This document shows positions 46,145 through 55,692 of a stretch of 64,000 nucleotides of DNA, in pieces. Position 1 is the stretch's first letter. Every line of letters starts with the position of its first letter. Source of the DNA: Chitinophagaceae bacterium. GTDB lineage: Bacteria; Bacteroidota; Bacteroidia; Chitinophagales; Chitinophagaceae. The notes under the pieces are model-generated. The model was not told where the DNA came from. It did no database searches and saw nothing but the letters and a program-made list of their open reading frames with translations. A program made the translations under genes and the position numbers. The stretch spans positions 62,001 through 126,000 of the forward strand of contig CANGYR010000004.1 of the NCBI GenBank assembly GCA_947458275.1, in the 5' to 3' direction.

Positions 46145-48292
46145 ATGAAAAATATCATTCTGCTTTTTTTAATTACAACTATTTCTTTCAAATGCTTTGC
46201 CGATGAAGGTATGTGGCTGCCTCAGTTGCTGGCAACACTGAATGAAAAAGAAATGAAGAAAATGGGAATGAAAATAAACGCCCGAGATATTTACAATATC
46301 AATAAAAGCAGTCTTAAAGATGCCATCGTAAGCTTAGGCGGCTTTTGTACTGCTGAAGTAATTTCCGATCAAGGCCTTATTCTCACCAATCATCATTGCG
46401 GTTTTGATGCCATACAGAATCATTCCTCTCTTGAAAACAATTATATCAAAAATGGCTTCTGGGCTTATGAAAAAAAACAAGAATTAACGAATCCTAATCT
46501 TTTTGTTTCATTCATTATCAATATTGAGGAAGTAACTTCTGCTACACTTAAAGGTGTTACAACAATGATGAATGATAAAGAGCGACAAGCTTTGATTGAA
46601 AAAAATATACAGCAGTTAAAAAATTTGTACAAAAAAGAAAACTGGCAGGATATCATTGTCCGTCCGTTTTTTGAAGGAAATAAATATTATTTATTCGTGA
46701 CAGAGACATATAAAGATGTGCGACTGGTGGGTGCGCCCCCATCTGCTGTGGGGAATTTCGGAAAGGATACCGACAACTGGACCTGGCCGAGACATACAGG
46801 TGATTTCTCTATGTTCAGAATCTATGCAGATAAAAACAATAAACCTGCAGCTTACTCTCCCGACAATGTGCCTTACACGCCCAAACGCTCTTTAAAGATT
46901 TCTCTTAAAGGAGTTAAAGAAGGCGATTTTACTATGGTGTTTGGTTTTCCGGGAAGAACCAATGAATATCTTTCTTCCCGTGCCGTAAAACAAATCATGG
47001 AGGTAAATGACCCTGCAAAAATAAACATCAGACATCATGCACTGGCAATCATGAAAGACTTCATGATTAAAGATGAATCTATAAAAATTCAGTATGCAGC
47101 TAAATACGCCACCATTGAAAACGGACATAAAAAATGGAAAGGTGAAGTGCTGGGATTAAAGAAGTCTGAAGCGGTAGATAAAAAAAACAATTATGAAAAA
47201 ATATTCACTGAAAGAATACAGAAAAATGAAGAATGGAAAACAAAATATCAAAATGTTTTGCCTGAGCTTCGCAACGCTTATGATTCAATAGAATCCTACT
47301 CCAGAGCCAGAGATTATTTTAATGAAATTGTTCCGAAAATTGAAATATTCAGCATTTCAGGTGAGTTATCTGGTCTGACAACTGCTTATGAAAAAGGAAA
47401 CAGTGAATATGAAAAGAAAAAAGCAGAGTTGATTCAAAAACTTGAAGAAACATTTAAAGAATACAATAAAGCTGTAGATATAAAACTATTTGAATCTTTG
47501 ATTGAGCTGTATATCAATGACCAGAAAAAAGAATTCATATCAAAATATCTTTCGGATAAATTATCTTTTTACCAGGGAGACATCAGTAAACTAAGTGAAG
47601 AAATTTACAGTACAACCGGATTTACTTCATTTGAAAAAATTAAAACAATATTAACCGAATCACCTGAAACTGCCATTGGTTTACTTAAGTCTGATATTGC
47701 TTTCATGATGTATGAGGATATGGTCAAAACATATAAATCTGCCGTTTCACCTAAAATAAATGAATTTCAGCCTTTAATAACCAGATTACAGCGCAATTAT
47801 ATGCAGGCGCTGCTGGAAGTATTTAAAGAAAAAAGATTTTACCCGGATGCCAATGGAACCATGCGTGTTACTTATGGAAATGTAAAAGGCTATGAGCCCC
47901 GGGATGCTGTAAAATATGATTTCTATACTTACAGCGATGGTATTCTGGAAAAATACAAACCAGGTGATTATGAATTTGATCTTCCGCAGGATTTGCTTAA
48001 GTTGTATAAATCCAAAGACTATGGAATGTATGGCGTAAATGGCAAACTCCCCGTTTGTTTTATCGCATCCAATCATACTACGGGTGGTAATTCCGGAAGT
48101 CCGGCACTTGATGCCTACGGAAATCTGATTGGACTGAACTTTGACCGTGTATGGGAAGGAACCATGAGCGATATCAACTATGATCCAAAAATTTGTAGAA
48201 ACATAATGGTGGATATCAGATACATTCTTTTTATAGTTGATAAATATGCCGGCGCAAAAAATCTCATCAAGGAAATGAATATATTACATTAA
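46145..48292 (+). CDS. S46 family dipeptidyl-peptidase, DPP11-like
   Basis: A 715-residue exopeptidase with a signal peptide (residues 1-19, ending CFAD) that releases dipeptides from oligopeptides in the periplasm. The chymotrypsin-like catalytic His lies in LTNHHCGFDAIQ (H84) and the nucleophile in TGGNSGSP (S650). The S1-pocket segment reads LNFDRVWEGTMSD with Arg668 where DPP7 enzymes carry Gly; this Arg is what makes P. gingivalis DPP11 specific for Asp/Glu at P1, so an acidic preference is inferred. It fits a saccharolytic or proteolytic lifestyle with the two secreted proteases nearby. Confidence 0.92.
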   Translation: MKNIILLFLITTISFKCFADEGMWLPQLLATLNEKEMKKMGMKINARDIYNINKSSLKDAIVSLGGFCTAEVISDQGLILTNHHCGFDAIQNHSSLENNYIKNGFWAYEKKQELTNPNLFVSFIINIEEVTSATLKGVTTMMNDKERQALIEKNIQQLKNLYKKENWQDIIVRPFFEGNKYYLFVTETYKDVRLVGAPPSAVGNFGKDTDNWTWPRHTGDFSMFRIYADKNNKPAAYSPDNVPYTPKRSLKISLKGVKEGDFTMVFGFPGRTNEYLSSRAVKQIMEVNDPAKINIRHHALAIMKDFMIKDESIKIQYAAKYATIENGHKKWKGEVLGLKKSEAVDKKNNYEKIFTERIQKNEEWKTKYQNVLPELRNAYDSIESYSRARDYFNEIVPKIEIFSISGELSGLTTAYEKGNSEYEKKKAELIQKLEETFKEYNKAVDIKLFESLIELYINDQKKEFISKYLSDKLSFYQGDISKLSEEIYSTTGFTSFEKIKTILTESPETAIGLLKSDIAFMMYEDMVKTYKSAVSPKINEFQPLITRLQRNYMQALLEVFKEKRFYPDANGTMRVTYGNVKGYEPRDAVKYDFYTYSDGILEKYKPGDYEFDLPQDLLKLYKSKDYGMYGVNGKLPVCFIASNHTTGGNSGSPALDAYGNLIGLNFDRVWEGTMSDINYDPKICRNIMVDIRYILFIVDKYAGAKNLIKEMNILH

Positions 48293-48470
48293 ATATCTAA
48301 TTTATAGATTCATACATTATACTGGTATAACAATTAAACAAGATCGATTTTTTTCTTCATTCTTTTTTAAATAAAGTCGCATTTACTTTTACTTATAAAA
48401 TAAGTTGTGTACTTTCACCCTTTAAATTTTTCTTTTGAATTTTTAATTTTGAATTTTTAATTTACATCTC

Positions 48471-48830
48471 ATGAAAATTTTTGTTGCCGGTTTACCCTAC
48501 GATTTAGATGATGCTGAATTAGAGGAAATTTTTGAAAAGTTTGGCAAAATCATCTCTGCTAAAGTTGCTATAGACCGTGAAACCGGAAAGAGCAAAGGCT
48601 TCGGCTTCGTTGAAATGGAAAATCGCGAAGAAGCGCTCGAAGCTATTGACAGTCTCAATGATATCTCCCTTGGTAAAAAACCTCTTGTAGTTAAAGAAGC
48701 AGAAGAAAGAAGCAGTGGACCCGGCGGAGCACCGAGAAGACCTCAGGGCAACAGCGGCGGCGGATTCAACCGCGACAGAAATAATTTCAACGATCGTAAC
48801 AGAAAATATAACGATCGTCCAAAATACTAA
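48471..48830 (+). CDS. RRM domain RNA-binding protein
   Basis: A 119-residue protein: one RNA recognition motif (residues 1-80) with RNP2 IFVAGLPYDL and RNP1 KGFGFVEM, then a Gly/Asn/Arg-rich tail (GGAPRRPQGNSGGGFNRDR). This compact plan resembles the cold-induced Rbp proteins of cyanobacteria and Bacteroidetes, proposed RNA chaperones or post-transcriptional regulators. The long A+T-rich leader (48293-48470) has a near-consensus TACTTTCA about 45 bases upstream. A 21-bp terminator hairpin follows 13 bases after the stop. Confidence 0.9.
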   Translation: MKIFVAGLPYDLDDAELEEIFEKFGKIISAKVAIDRETGKSKGFGFVEMENREEALEAIDSLNDISLGKKPLVVKEAEERSSGPGGAPRRPQGNSGGGFNRDRNNFNDRNRKYNDRPKY

Positions 48831-48843
48831 GCTTACCGTTTTT

Positions 48844-48889
48844 CAGTCATAAAAAAACTGCAGCATTCGCTGCAGTTTTTTTATGACTG
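48844..48889. terminator. bidirectional terminator with perfect 21-bp stem
   Basis: Positions 48844-48864 are the exact reverse complement of 48869-48889, separated by a four-base ATTC loop. The A-run in the left arm and the T-run in the right arm give a poly-U tail on both strands, so it should end both the RRM gene and the convergent metalloprotease gene. Confidence 0.93.
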
Positions 48890-48909
48890 TATTTGTAAGT
48901 TATGTAAAT

Positions 48910-51900
48910 CTAGTTCTTCACAAACTTAACGTTTGATATCTCTCCTTCCGGTGTGGTGTACCTCAACATATAAACCCCCGCACTTAATCTTTCAATATTG
49001 ATTCTGTTGACAGAATTACCACTTACTACATTCAAACGACGGGAATCTACCGCAGCTCCTTTGTTATCTATTATCTGAATATTCAAAGTGCCTGATATAC
49101 TACCATTGTACGATAAATTAATGAAATCTTTTGCAGGATTAGGATAGATAGAGAATCTACGATTATCATCTTCAAATCTAACCGCTACAATAATACTGTA
49201 ACTCACGTCGCCATTGATATCAACCTGCTCCAGTCTGTAATAGTTCCAATTACTGAAAGGTTTGTTATCTGCAAAAGAATATGTACGAATCGTATTACTG
49301 TTTCCGGCAGCTTTCACTTTACCCAGCACATCCGTAAAATTAATCCCATCAGCAGAACGCTGTATGTTGAAGTGAGCGCTGTTTTGTTCAGTAGCTGTAC
49401 TCCAATCGAGCTGCGTTTTATTGCCATTCTTTTTTGCCGTAAGCGATAAAAAAGATACCGGCAATGATCCTGAAGTGATATTTACAGCTACGGAGTTTTT
49501 ACTCAAATTGGCACAGAATGTTGATGGATTAGAGAAAATGTTGCTGATGAGAGTATTGAAACTTCCTCCGACAAATGTATTCAGGTTGTTGATTGAATTG
49601 GCATTAGATAAACCATAAACAGTGTAGCTGCCGGCAGGATAGTTGGTTGTATTGGTCAGATTGGAATTACTTCCGATACTCTTAATATTTCCATTGGCGT
49701 TGTTTACTACGACATAATTATACCCAAAACCGCTACCAGGATTGGCGTATACATTTGATCCATCAAAAAGCTTACCTCCGCTGGGTGTGGTAAATAAAGA
49801 AATGGAATAGTTTGCCGGCAAAGCAGGGGCTGTTGCACTGAAAGTAGTTATAATCAACGAGTAAACCTGACCTACGGTCAATGCCTGCGTCAAGCTGGGC
49901 CCACTTGAGAAAGAGGAAACGAACCTGCTGTTGGATTTCAGGAAGTTGGCGCATGGTGTTGCAGGGTTAAAGCTATTGGAATAAATATTCATAATGGTAT
50001 TAGCCGGAGCAGTCAGATTGAATGTATACGTTCCCGTTATATTAGGTGTAAAAGTAAATACATCATACCTTACCTCATTGGCAAATGTTCCGCAGGATGT
50101 AGCGATTGATGTAGAGTTATTGACAGTTAAATTCATTTTCGGATCACTGGTAGTCAAAGTACCTGAAATATTCAATTCAGTACTATACTGTGGCGCCAAT
50201 CCCAGATTAAGCGTGGAAGATCCGGCAGGCGCTGTAACAGATGCAGCAGGGCTAACGGCGGCACCTTCAGCGGCACAGGTAGAAGTAATCGTGATATTTG
50301 CAGTATTGACATTGAAGAAGATATTCCCCCTTGATTTAACCATCACCCTTCCGCGTGTGGTAGTGGCAGAAGGAATCACTATGCTTTGAGACCCGTCATT
50401 GGGAGTATTGCTCAACAAAGTGTACAGAAAAGTCAAACCTCCATCTACTGAAAAAAGAATATCAACGGCTGAAACATTGAAAGGGGAAGCATTTGTACCA
50501 ACCACATCCCATGTGATAGTAGCGGTATTGGTCCCGTTGGCAGTCCAAGTAGTTGCTGTAGTCTGGGAAGTAACGATAAAAGGGGCTGAACCGGATGTGG
50601 TGACAATCATATCATCATAACAAACCCCACCGCCGCCGGAACGGTTATCCCTTGCTGTGAGCCTGAAATTGATTGGTCTTGCAATAGCAGGCAATATCTC
50701 TCCTATTGTTCTGGTATTGTTTACTACATCTGTGATTCTGGGAAATGTCCTTATAGGAGATGTACTTGGTGTGAATGAACGAAACAGAGGAGCTTTTGTT
50801 CCTGATGGTGCATCCCAGTTAGAGAAAGCACCTCCAAAATCAGTCTGTTCCCAGCTATAAGTCAATGCATCTGCATTCGCATCAGTGGCACTTCCAGTAA
50901 GTGTAAAAGGGGTAGAAATTGGAATTGTATAGTCAAGTCCCGCAGATACTACGGGAGCAGTATTCCCTGTTGAAATACCAACTGAACAAGATCCGGCTCC
51001 TGAAGTTTTAGTCACAAATGCACTTATCTGATCATAATTTAATGCATGGAAATGAGGTATTGAATTCAGTTGCAAATTATTGGTAGCAGTACATTGACCG
51101 GCATATGCCATAATCGTACAACCACTGCCCGGCTCTGCATTGGTTGCAGTAGTTCCATTACCGCTGCAGGTACCGGTTGTTGCATTAAAAGTATGTGATG
51201 CATTCAATTGATGACCAATTTCATGCGCAACAAAATCAACATCAAAAGCATCTCCTACAGGATTGGGTAATCCGCTCACCCCTCTGGCTTTGACTCCGTC
51301 TATACAAGCAGAAGCTCTTTGTGCCAAGCCTCCTCCTCCTGTACAAAATGCATGCCCAATGTCATAATTGGCTGCGCCTATTTTTCTGTCAATTTGAGTT
51401 TGACATTCATTAATCAACGTACTGGTTGTAGTATTGGCTCCGGATGTGAACGGATCGGCAGTTGAAGTAAGAAACTCAATTAAATTATTATTTGCAATAA
51501 GAATGAATCTTACAGACACCTCCGATTCAAAAACAGCATTCACGCGATTGACAGTGGTAACGATGGCTGAACGTAATTGAGCAGCAGTAGTAGCACCTAC
51601 CGCCTGAGCATATTCAAACGTATTGGTAACAGCCAAACGATAGGTTCTTAATGTTCCGCCCAAACAAGGTCCGCCCTGAATGCCCTGCGTAGAGATAGGT
51701 CTGGCTTCTTTATCAGTCTCTAGGACTCCTGTCTCAATGTGGTATTTAGGATTTAGGTCTTGTTTGTGATAAGCTATATAATTCCTTTTATCACCTCTCG
51801 CATAGGGATCAATCCAAACTGAACCGGTTATGTCCGACAAAATCATAGCATGAAAACCAAATTCAGTCCAGTCAATTTTAATTCTGGCAGTCCTGTCTTC

Positions 51901-52260
51901 AATACCCTGCCCACTATAAGTTTTTATCGAGGAGAATTCTTCAGACATACCTGGCTCCATCATGCTGTACTCCACAATGTTGAAGTTGCGAATAGTACCA
52001 TCGGGGTATGGAATCGCCAATACGAGAGGATTACTTGCAGCTTCTTTGGAAAACTCCAATGGCGCTTTTTTGAGCTCATTGAGTAAACCATCCGCATCCA
52101 AAGCTACGGTTCTGTATTTGTTTGGAACAATCACTCTTTGATAAGAGGAATTTCTAGCCCTTGCTTCATTGATGTCTTTCCAGAAATTCTTTTGAGCATT
52201 CGTTGAATTAGAGAATAACACAAAAAAAAGCAGCGATGCAACCGGTAAAAGTTTTTTCAT
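48910..52260 (-). CDS. secreted reprolysin-like metalloprotease with T9SS tail
   Basis: A 1116-residue precursor paralogous to the one at 23811-27470. Signal peptide at 1-22 (ending NAQ), propeptide-like region, then the zinc site HEIGHQLNASH at 346-356 with the Met-turn TIMAYAG. Downstream are beta domains, an FTFTPNITGTYTFNL jelly-roll-like segment, a fibronectin-like PVSFLSLTAKKN stretch and the T9SS sorting tail beginning FSIYPNPAKDF. The first ~600 residues align closely with the paralogue (ITTVNRV, NYDIGH, GGGGLA); the tandem Ig repeats of the other protein are absent. Expected to be exported and active outside the cell. Confidence 0.93.
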   Translation of the reverse strand: MKKLLPVASLLFFVLFSNSTNAQKNFWKDINEARARNSSYQRVIVPNKYRTVALDADGLLNELKKAPLEFSKEAASNPLVLAIPYPDGTIRNFNIVEYSMMEPGMSEEFSSIKTYSGQGIEDRTARIKIDWTEFGFHAMILSDITGSVWIDPYARGDKRNYIAYHKQDLNPKYHIETGVLETDKEARPISTQGIQGGPCLGGTLRTYRLAVTNTFEYAQAVGATTAAQLRSAIVTTVNRVNAVFESEVSVRFILIANNNLIEFLTSTADPFTSGANTTTSTLINECQTQIDRKIGAANYDIGHAFCTGGGGLAQRASACIDGVKARGVSGLPNPVGDAFDVDFVAHEIGHQLNASHTFNATTGTCSGNGTTATNAEPGSGCTIMAYAGQCTATNNLQLNSIPHFHALNYDQISAFVTKTSGAGSCSVGISTGNTAPVVSAGLDYTIPISTPFTLTGSATDANADALTYSWEQTDFGGAFSNWDAPSGTKAPLFRSFTPSTSPIRTFPRITDVVNNTRTIGEILPAIARPINFRLTARDNRSGGGGVCYDDMIVTTSGSAPFIVTSQTTATTWTANGTNTATITWDVVGTNASPFNVSAVDILFSVDGGLTFLYTLLSNTPNDGSQSIVIPSATTTRGRVMVKSRGNIFFNVNTANITITSTCAAEGAAVSPAASVTAPAGSSTLNLGLAPQYSTELNISGTLTTSDPKMNLTVNNSTSIATSCGTFANEVRYDVFTFTPNITGTYTFNLTAPANTIMNIYSNSFNPATPCANFLKSNSRFVSSFSSGPSLTQALTVGQVYSLIITTFSATAPALPANYSISLFTTPSGGKLFDGSNVYANPGSGFGYNYVVVNNANGNIKSIGSNSNLTNTTNYPAGSYTVYGLSNANSINNLNTFVGGSFNTLISNIFSNPSTFCANLSKNSVAVNITSGSLPVSFLSLTAKKNGNKTQLDWSTATEQNSAHFNIQRSADGINFTDVLGKVKAAGNSNTIRTYSFADNKPFSNWNYYRLEQVDINGDVSYSIIVAVRFEDDNRRFSIYPNPAKDFINLSYNGSISGTLNIQIIDNKGAAVDSRRLNVVSGNSVNRINIERLSAGVYMLRYTTPEGEISNVKFVKN

Positions 52261-52422
52261 AAAATGATTTGTAATTCAGGTGATTATTTATAGGAGTTAC
52301 TATTAATTAACAATCAGTTAAGTAATTAAGTTGCCAAATTTCAAGAAAAAACAAACACAAAAAAAATTATGAAAAAATAAAAATGTTAAAATTCAAATAT
52401 GCTATTTTAATAATAAGCTACG

Positions 52423-53508
52423 TTAATTGTCCTTATTGTAGATATCTTTTCTGAAGTTAATACGGCCTGTTTCATCGACCCATGCGGTAAAATAAGCAAT
52501 GTAAACGGGGACCGGCTTTTTTAGTGCTACATATTGCTCCACTCTACGGCTGATAGCTGCATCAATGGTAGCCGAATTCCATTGCGAATCATTTCTCAAT
52601 AAATACCCCGCCAGCCACCTGGCATTCTCGAGCCTTATGCATCCGTGACTAAATGTCCTTTGATTTTGGCTGAACAATGATTTTGTCGGCGTATCATGCA
52701 TATAAATATTGTGCGAATTGGGAAATATAAACTTTATCAACCCAAGGGAGTTATCCGGTCCTGGTTTTTGACGCAATAATCCGCCTTCCCATTCCATATT
52801 TTTTGATGAAAGATAGCCGGGATGACGTCTGATGATTGGCAATATCTCATTATTTAAAATACTTTTAGGTACATTCCAATAGGGACAAAATACTACATAC
52901 CTAATTTTCCCGTTAAAAACTACCGTCTTGTGATTAGGCTGCCCTATGATGACTTTCATGTTGTGAACAGGAACGGATTTCTCATATATGTGTAATCTGA
53001 ATTCTGGGATATTAACCAGCAGAAAATCATCACCCGATTCAGAATACATCCGCTTGATTCTTTCCAAATTAACCTTGATTTTTTGAATACGTTTTTCAAT
53101 AGGAATATTCATTTCAGCAATAAGAGTTGCATCAATCTTTCCGTCGGTTTTCAACCCGGTTCTGTTGCGATATGTAATGATGGAAGTGTATAACAAACTG
53201 TCGAAAACCGGACTTTTGTTGTCTTTAATCAAATCTCCGGTGACAAATAAATGACGCCTTACTTCAGAAACAACCGCTGAGGTATCTCCGGGTTTGTAGA
53301 CTTTTTTTCCGGAAATGATTTTTCCCCAACCTCCGTCAGACTGGATATCGCGATATTTTTTCAGAAATATTTCTAACCGATTGTATTGAAAAGGAAGTAA
53401 TAAAGAAGTATCTCTGTTTTGATTAAAGTAATTACCTGCGAATGAAAAGAAATGAAAAAATAAAAAAAATATAAGCAGTACTGTTTTAAACCCTAAATAC
53501 TTTAACAT
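52423..53508 (-). CDS. L,D-transpeptidase (YkuD/YcbB type)
   Basis: A 361-residue exported enzyme. A hydrophobic signal segment (VLLIFFLFFHFFSFAG) follows the ATG at 53508; a TTG at 53535 adds nine residues but gives no better signal. After a peptidoglycan-binding-like region comes the YkuD domain with the catalytic SHGCIRLEN motif (Cys), which forms 3-3 cross-links or attaches proteins to peptidoglycan. The YcbB-like length and central LVNIPEFRLHIYE strand are typical. Together with dapF and mltG it belongs to wall synthesis. Confidence 0.88.
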   Translation of the reverse strand: MLKYLGFKTVLLIFFLFFHFFSFAGNYFNQNRDTSLLLPFQYNRLEIFLKKYRDIQSDGGWGKIISGKKVYKPGDTSAVVSEVRRHLFVTGDLIKDNKSPVFDSLLYTSIITYRNRTGLKTDGKIDATLIAEMNIPIEKRIQKIKVNLERIKRMYSESGDDFLLVNIPEFRLHIYEKSVPVHNMKVIIGQPNHKTVVFNGKIRYVVFCPYWNVPKSILNNEILPIIRRHPGYLSSKNMEWEGGLLRQKPGPDNSLGLIKFIFPNSHNIYMHDTPTKSLFSQNQRTFSHGCIRLENARWLAGYLLRNDSQWNSATIDAAISRRVEQYVALKKPVPVYIAYFTAWVDETGRINFRKDIYNKDN

Positions 53509-53592
53509 ATGCAGCTGTGGAGTAGTTTGAACCAATTTAAACTAGAAAAGAAATTTAAAAAATGATATTGGTTGGTCTATGCAAAAAACACA

Positions 53593-53618
53593 AAGCCCGG
53601 ATAATTATATCCGGGCTT
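53593..53618 (-). terminator. terminator after the 53660 lipoprotein gene
   Basis: AAGCCCGGATA (53593-53603) and TATCCGGGCTT (53608-53618) form an 11-bp perfect stem with loop ATTA, extended by ACAC/GTGT outside. It lies 42 bases beyond the stop of the minus-strand lipoprotein gene. Confidence 0.88.
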
Positions 53619-53659
53619 CTGTGTAAAAAATAATAAAACACACTCAATACAAACTATAA

Positions 53660-54268
53660 CTAATTTTTAGTCACCAGCATGCTATTGTTATAAACATCTG
53701 CTGTTGCCTGAAGTTTCTTGGTCATATCTTCAATATTGTTTTCAAAAATTGCCAAGGCTTCATAATTATCTCTAATAATAGATTTCATCAGCTGGGGTGT
53801 GTAAGCATAAATTTTCCCTTCATTACCTGCCTGAAGAAAATATTCATCCACTCCAACTTGACCATTATAAAATTTCTTGCAATAAACATTCAACTGACCT
53901 TTTGCAATTCTCACTGCAAAACCTGGCAGCGCTTCTTTTGCCACATAACTTTTTTTGCCGTTTACAAAAAGAGACTGAGATATGGCATATTGATCCTGGT
54001 TTTGATATGAAATGATTTCTTTTGGATAAATTTCGATGCTATTGTCTGCAAGTAAATGAGGGGTTTTAAAAGCACCTTTAATCAATTTCAATGACTTATA
54101 ATAAGTTACCGTACCGTCATTGTACTTTACAAAACAAACATTTACATTTTCTTTGGAATTTTTTATTTCAACCTGACGAAGTGATGCTACTTCTTTGTTG
54201 GCAACACAGGAACTGAAGAGTACTGCTATAGCCAAAATGAATGGCAGAGTGGATAATGTATTTTTCAT
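53660..54268 (-). CDS. lipoprotein of unknown function, copy A of tandem pair
   Basis: A 202-residue predicted lipoprotein; the signal ends in the lipobox LFSSC. The mature part is beta-rich with the landmarks VKYNDGTVTYYKSLKLI, TPHLLADN, YPKEIISYQN, PGFAVRIAKG and VYCKKFYNGQVGVDEYF, ending NNSMLVTKN. I do not recognise the family. It shares this architecture and most of these words with the gene directly upstream (54517-55131), so the two arose by tandem duplication, yet each has its own terminator and a word-repeat array lies between them. Confidence 0.72.
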   Translation of the reverse strand: MKNTLSTLPFILAIAVLFSSCVANKEVASLRQVEIKNSKENVNVCFVKYNDGTVTYYKSLKLIKGAFKTPHLLADNSIEIYPKEIISYQNQDQYAISQSLFVNGKKSYVAKEALPGFAVRIAKGQLNVYCKKFYNGQVGVDEYFLQAGNEGKIYAYTPQLMKSIIRDNYEALAIFENNIEDMTKKLQATADVYNNSMLVTKN

Positions 54269-54336
54269 AAAATAGGATTTTCACAAGTATAACGCCGAAT
54301 ATGTACCTGATATTGTGTGGAGTAATAAGTTTAGGA

Positions 54337-54460
54337 GGTTGAAGAGGTTGAAGAGGTTCAATGAGTTCAAGAGGTTCAAAAGGTTCAAAAGGTTCAATAC
54401 GTTCAATAATTGGGACATCTCCACATCTCCAAATCTCCAAATCTCCAATTTCCCACATCT
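54337..54460. repeat. 9-bp array followed by 8-bp array
   Basis: Eight 9-bp units run without slippage over 54337-54408, starting GGTTGAAGA, GGTTGAAGA and drifting to GGTTCAAAA and CGTTCAATA. After six unrelated bases, 8-bp units ACATCTCC, ACATCTCC, AAATCTCC, AAATCTCC, AATTTCCC fill 54415-54454. The 9-bp family recurs at 62670-62723 and the 8-bp family at 59783-59810 and, inverted, at 61076-61123. They lie between the two paralogous lipoprotein genes. Confidence 0.85.
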
Positions 54461-54471
54461 TCTAATAAAAA

Positions 54472-54493
54472 AACCCCGAACAAAGCCGGGGTT
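54472..54493 (-). terminator. terminator after lipoprotein copy B
   Basis: AACCCCG (54472-54478) pairs with CGGGGTT (54487-54493) around an 8-base loop; on the minus strand a run of seven T follows. It lies 24 bases past the stop of the 54517-55131 gene. Confidence 0.85.
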
Positions 54494-54516
54494 AATTAAT
54501 TAATATTATTAATGTA

Positions 54517-55131
54517 TTAGTTTTTGGTTACCAGAGAACTATTGTTGTAAACATCAGCAATGTTTTGCAGTTTCTTCATCATATCAGACTTGTCGTCATC
54601 ATGATTGAAAATCGCCATAGCTTCGTAATTGTCTTTAATGATTGATTTCATCAAATCGGGCGTGTATGCATAAATTTTACCGTCATTTCCTGCCTGGATA
54701 AAGTATTCGTCAATTCCTGCATTTCCATTGTAGAATTTTTTGCTGTAAACATTTACTTTTCCTTTAGAAATTCTTACTGCAAAACCCGGTAAAGTTTCTT
54801 TGGCAACGAAGGTTTGCCTGCCACCTACTATCTGTGTCTGAGAGATAGCATAATGCTGATCATTTTGATAAGCAATAATCTCCTTAGGAGAAATTTTTGT
54901 AACTCCATCACCTAATAAGTGTGGCGTTGTAAACGCACCGATAACCAGCTTAAGAGATTTGAAGTATTTTACGCTGCCGTCGGCATATTTCACAAAAGCA
55001 GTTGCGGAAACTTCTTTTGAGTTATTGATTTCATACTGACGGACTGCTACAGTTTCTTTGTTGATAGCGCAAGAACTCATCATTACTGCAACTAAAAAGG
55101 ATACGGATAAAATTGATATTGAAGTTTTCAT
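54517..55131 (-). CDS. lipoprotein of unknown function, copy B of tandem pair
   Basis: A 204-residue predicted lipoprotein starting at the ATG at 55131 (MKTSISILSVSF); the frame stays open to 55194, but that extension would bury the signal peptide. The lipobox is MMSSC. The mature sequence repeats the copy A landmarks: VKYADGSVKYFKSLKL, TPHLLGDG, PGFAVRISKG, VYSKKFYNGNAGIDEYF, NNSSLVTKN. A near-consensus TACTTTTA lies about 30 bases upstream. The function is unknown; retention of both copies with similar length suggests both are used. Confidence 0.75.
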   Translation of the reverse strand: MKTSISILSVSFLVAVMMSSCAINKETVAVRQYEINNSKEVSATAFVKYADGSVKYFKSLKLVIGAFTTPHLLGDGVTKISPKEIIAYQNDQHYAISQTQIVGGRQTFVAKETLPGFAVRISKGKVNVYSKKFYNGNAGIDEYFIQAGNDGKIYAYTPDLMKSIIKDNYEAMAIFNHDDDKSDMMKKLQNIADVYNNSSLVTKN

Positions 55132-55653
55132 AATAGTGGATTTAAAGTTTGATTGTTTCTGATGTAAAAGTATCAAGCAGGATATGCTAATCAAAGGTTT
55201 TATTTTAATTAGTTGTAAAATCCCGATGATATACTTGTTTTACATAAGTAATACTACTTAAAAACATAAAACCCATAGCTTTCGCCAGGGGTTTTAAAAT
55301 ATAAGTTAAATTAAAATCAATACCCTTACACAATCGCAGATCTTATACGGTTATTGAAAACGCCGGACAAACAAACATTGTCTTTAGTAAGAATATATGA
55401 ATGGCCGGTATAATTAACTCCGGTATAAAGAATAATGCGGCGACCATTAGGCACTTTAGCTGAAGAAATGTTAATAATTAATAATAATGCTAAAAAAGGT
55501 TTTTTAAACGGATGTTTATATTATGAGGCAAACTGGGATAGTTAGTTGTCTGGTGAGGATTAGTGGGCTAATAATACGTGGTTCGAACTCCGAGAGTCAA
55601 CTGCCTGTTCGGCGCAATCCCTTTACTGACAAGCATTTCGGAAGAAAAAGAAA
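55132..55653. other. 522-bp intergenic region before tRNA-Leu
   Basis: This is the largest gene-free stretch. It is A+T-rich and holds one weak hairpin (AAAACCC at 55268-55274 with GGGTTTT at 55289-55295, 14-base loop), no clear -7 element and no tandem array. No ORF longer than about 75 codons is present except one that runs into the tRNA, which I reject. A degraded gene or an unrecognised small RNA cannot be excluded. Confidence 0.45.
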
Positions 55654-55679
55654 AAGGCGACTCATCTAAGAATCGCCTT
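55654..55679 (-). terminator. terminator of tRNA-Leu
   Basis: AAGGCGA (55654-55660) pairs with TCGCCTT (55673-55679). Read on the minus strand the stem is followed by TTTTCTTTTTC, and the hairpin starts 13 bases after the tRNA 3' end. Confidence 0.75.
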
Positions 55680-55692
55680 CAATCTAATCAAG

